From JANMJD01 sp963828405 (GTDB taxonomy: Bacteria > Actinomycetota > Acidimicrobiia > Acidimicrobiales > Ilumatobacteraceae): a stretch of 64,000 bases of DNA. This document shows, piece by piece, positions 63,966 to 64,000 of this stretch (position 1 is the stretch's first letter; each line of letters opens with the position of its first letter). The stretch spans positions 2,294,001 through 2,358,000 of the forward strand of contig CAWHEG010000031.1 of the NCBI GenBank assembly GCA_963828405.1. Reading direction: 5' to 3'. The notes beneath the pieces are model-generated. The model was not told where the DNA came from, ran no database searches, and saw only the letters and a program-made list of their open reading frames with translations. Both the position numbers and the translations under genes were made by a program.

Positions 63966-64000
63966 ATGTTCTGTGGATGGGACTGGGGTTCAACACATCA
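63966..64000 (+). CDS. Second IS110-family transposase, start only (cut by window end)
   Basis: After a GGAGG ribosome site (63955-63959), ATG 63966 opens MFCGWDWGSTHH, matching the usual N-terminus of another IS110 subgroup, where the Asp is the first DEDD residue. Only 11 complete codons are present. Confidence 0.7.
   Translation, partial: MFCGWDWGSTH

Overview
This is high-GC DNA from an actinobacterium (Actinomycetota). Gene content fits class Acidimicrobiia best: a compact pur cluster with a vertebrate-like (class II) PurE, a SAM-riboswitch-controlled metX/metY pair, and an actinobacterial mobile element with SCO6880-type transfer genes. The class assignment is inference; the phylum is well supported.

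Region 1 (1-17940) is chromosomal housekeeping DNA. On the minus strand purL-purQ-purC-purE-purF encode much of IMP synthesis, with a four-copy 92-bp tandem repeat sitting on the purF start. They are followed by a phosphoglycerate-mutase-like gene, a GMC oxidoreductase, an MBL-fold hydrolase, surf1, a DUF4262 gene, a saccharopine-dehydrogenase-like gene, a SET-domain gene, a SAM riboswitch with metX and a PLP sulfhydrylase, small membrane or unknown genes and an EamA transporter.

Region 2 (17994 to at least 47 kb) is an integrative element next to tRNA-Gly(GCC). It carries a tyrosine integrase, an excisionase and small unknown genes. A Tad/Flp pilus operon follows (SAF/CpaB, CpaE-like, TadA, TadB, TadC, Flp pilin, TadE-like proteins, a LysM-BTAD membrane protein). 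A divergent pair encodes a muralytic enzyme and a STAND-TPR ATPase. Then comes a type IV conjugation operon: VirB2-like and VirB8-like proteins, TrbL, SCO6880, VirB4, primase parts, SSB, a prepilin peptidase and a VirD4/TraG coupling protein. A 12-bp motif, TTGTCCCTCTGG, lies upstream of the integrase, excisionase, muralytic and VirB2-like genes and may be a shared operator. No relaxase and no right attachment site are visible.

Region 3 (47-64 kb) is cargo and conflict genes. It holds a 2008-residue RHS/NHL lipoprotein with a toxin-like tail and a candidate immunity gene, a transglutaminase-like locus, two methyltransferases, and a divergent pair made of a 215-residue unknown protein and a TIR-CHAT-STAND-TPR protein. 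The TPR part of the latter is built of almost identical 144-bp repeats. Two IS110-family transposases, the second cut by the window edge, close the window. The TIR-CHAT-STAND-TPR pair is the best candidate for an undescribed defence or cell-death system.

Many genes in 22.9-28.6 kb, 41.0-42.5 kb and 54.7-60.5 kb are split by single-base frameshifts with no other sign of decay. Sequencing or assembly errors are the likeliest cause, but real inactivation cannot be excluded.
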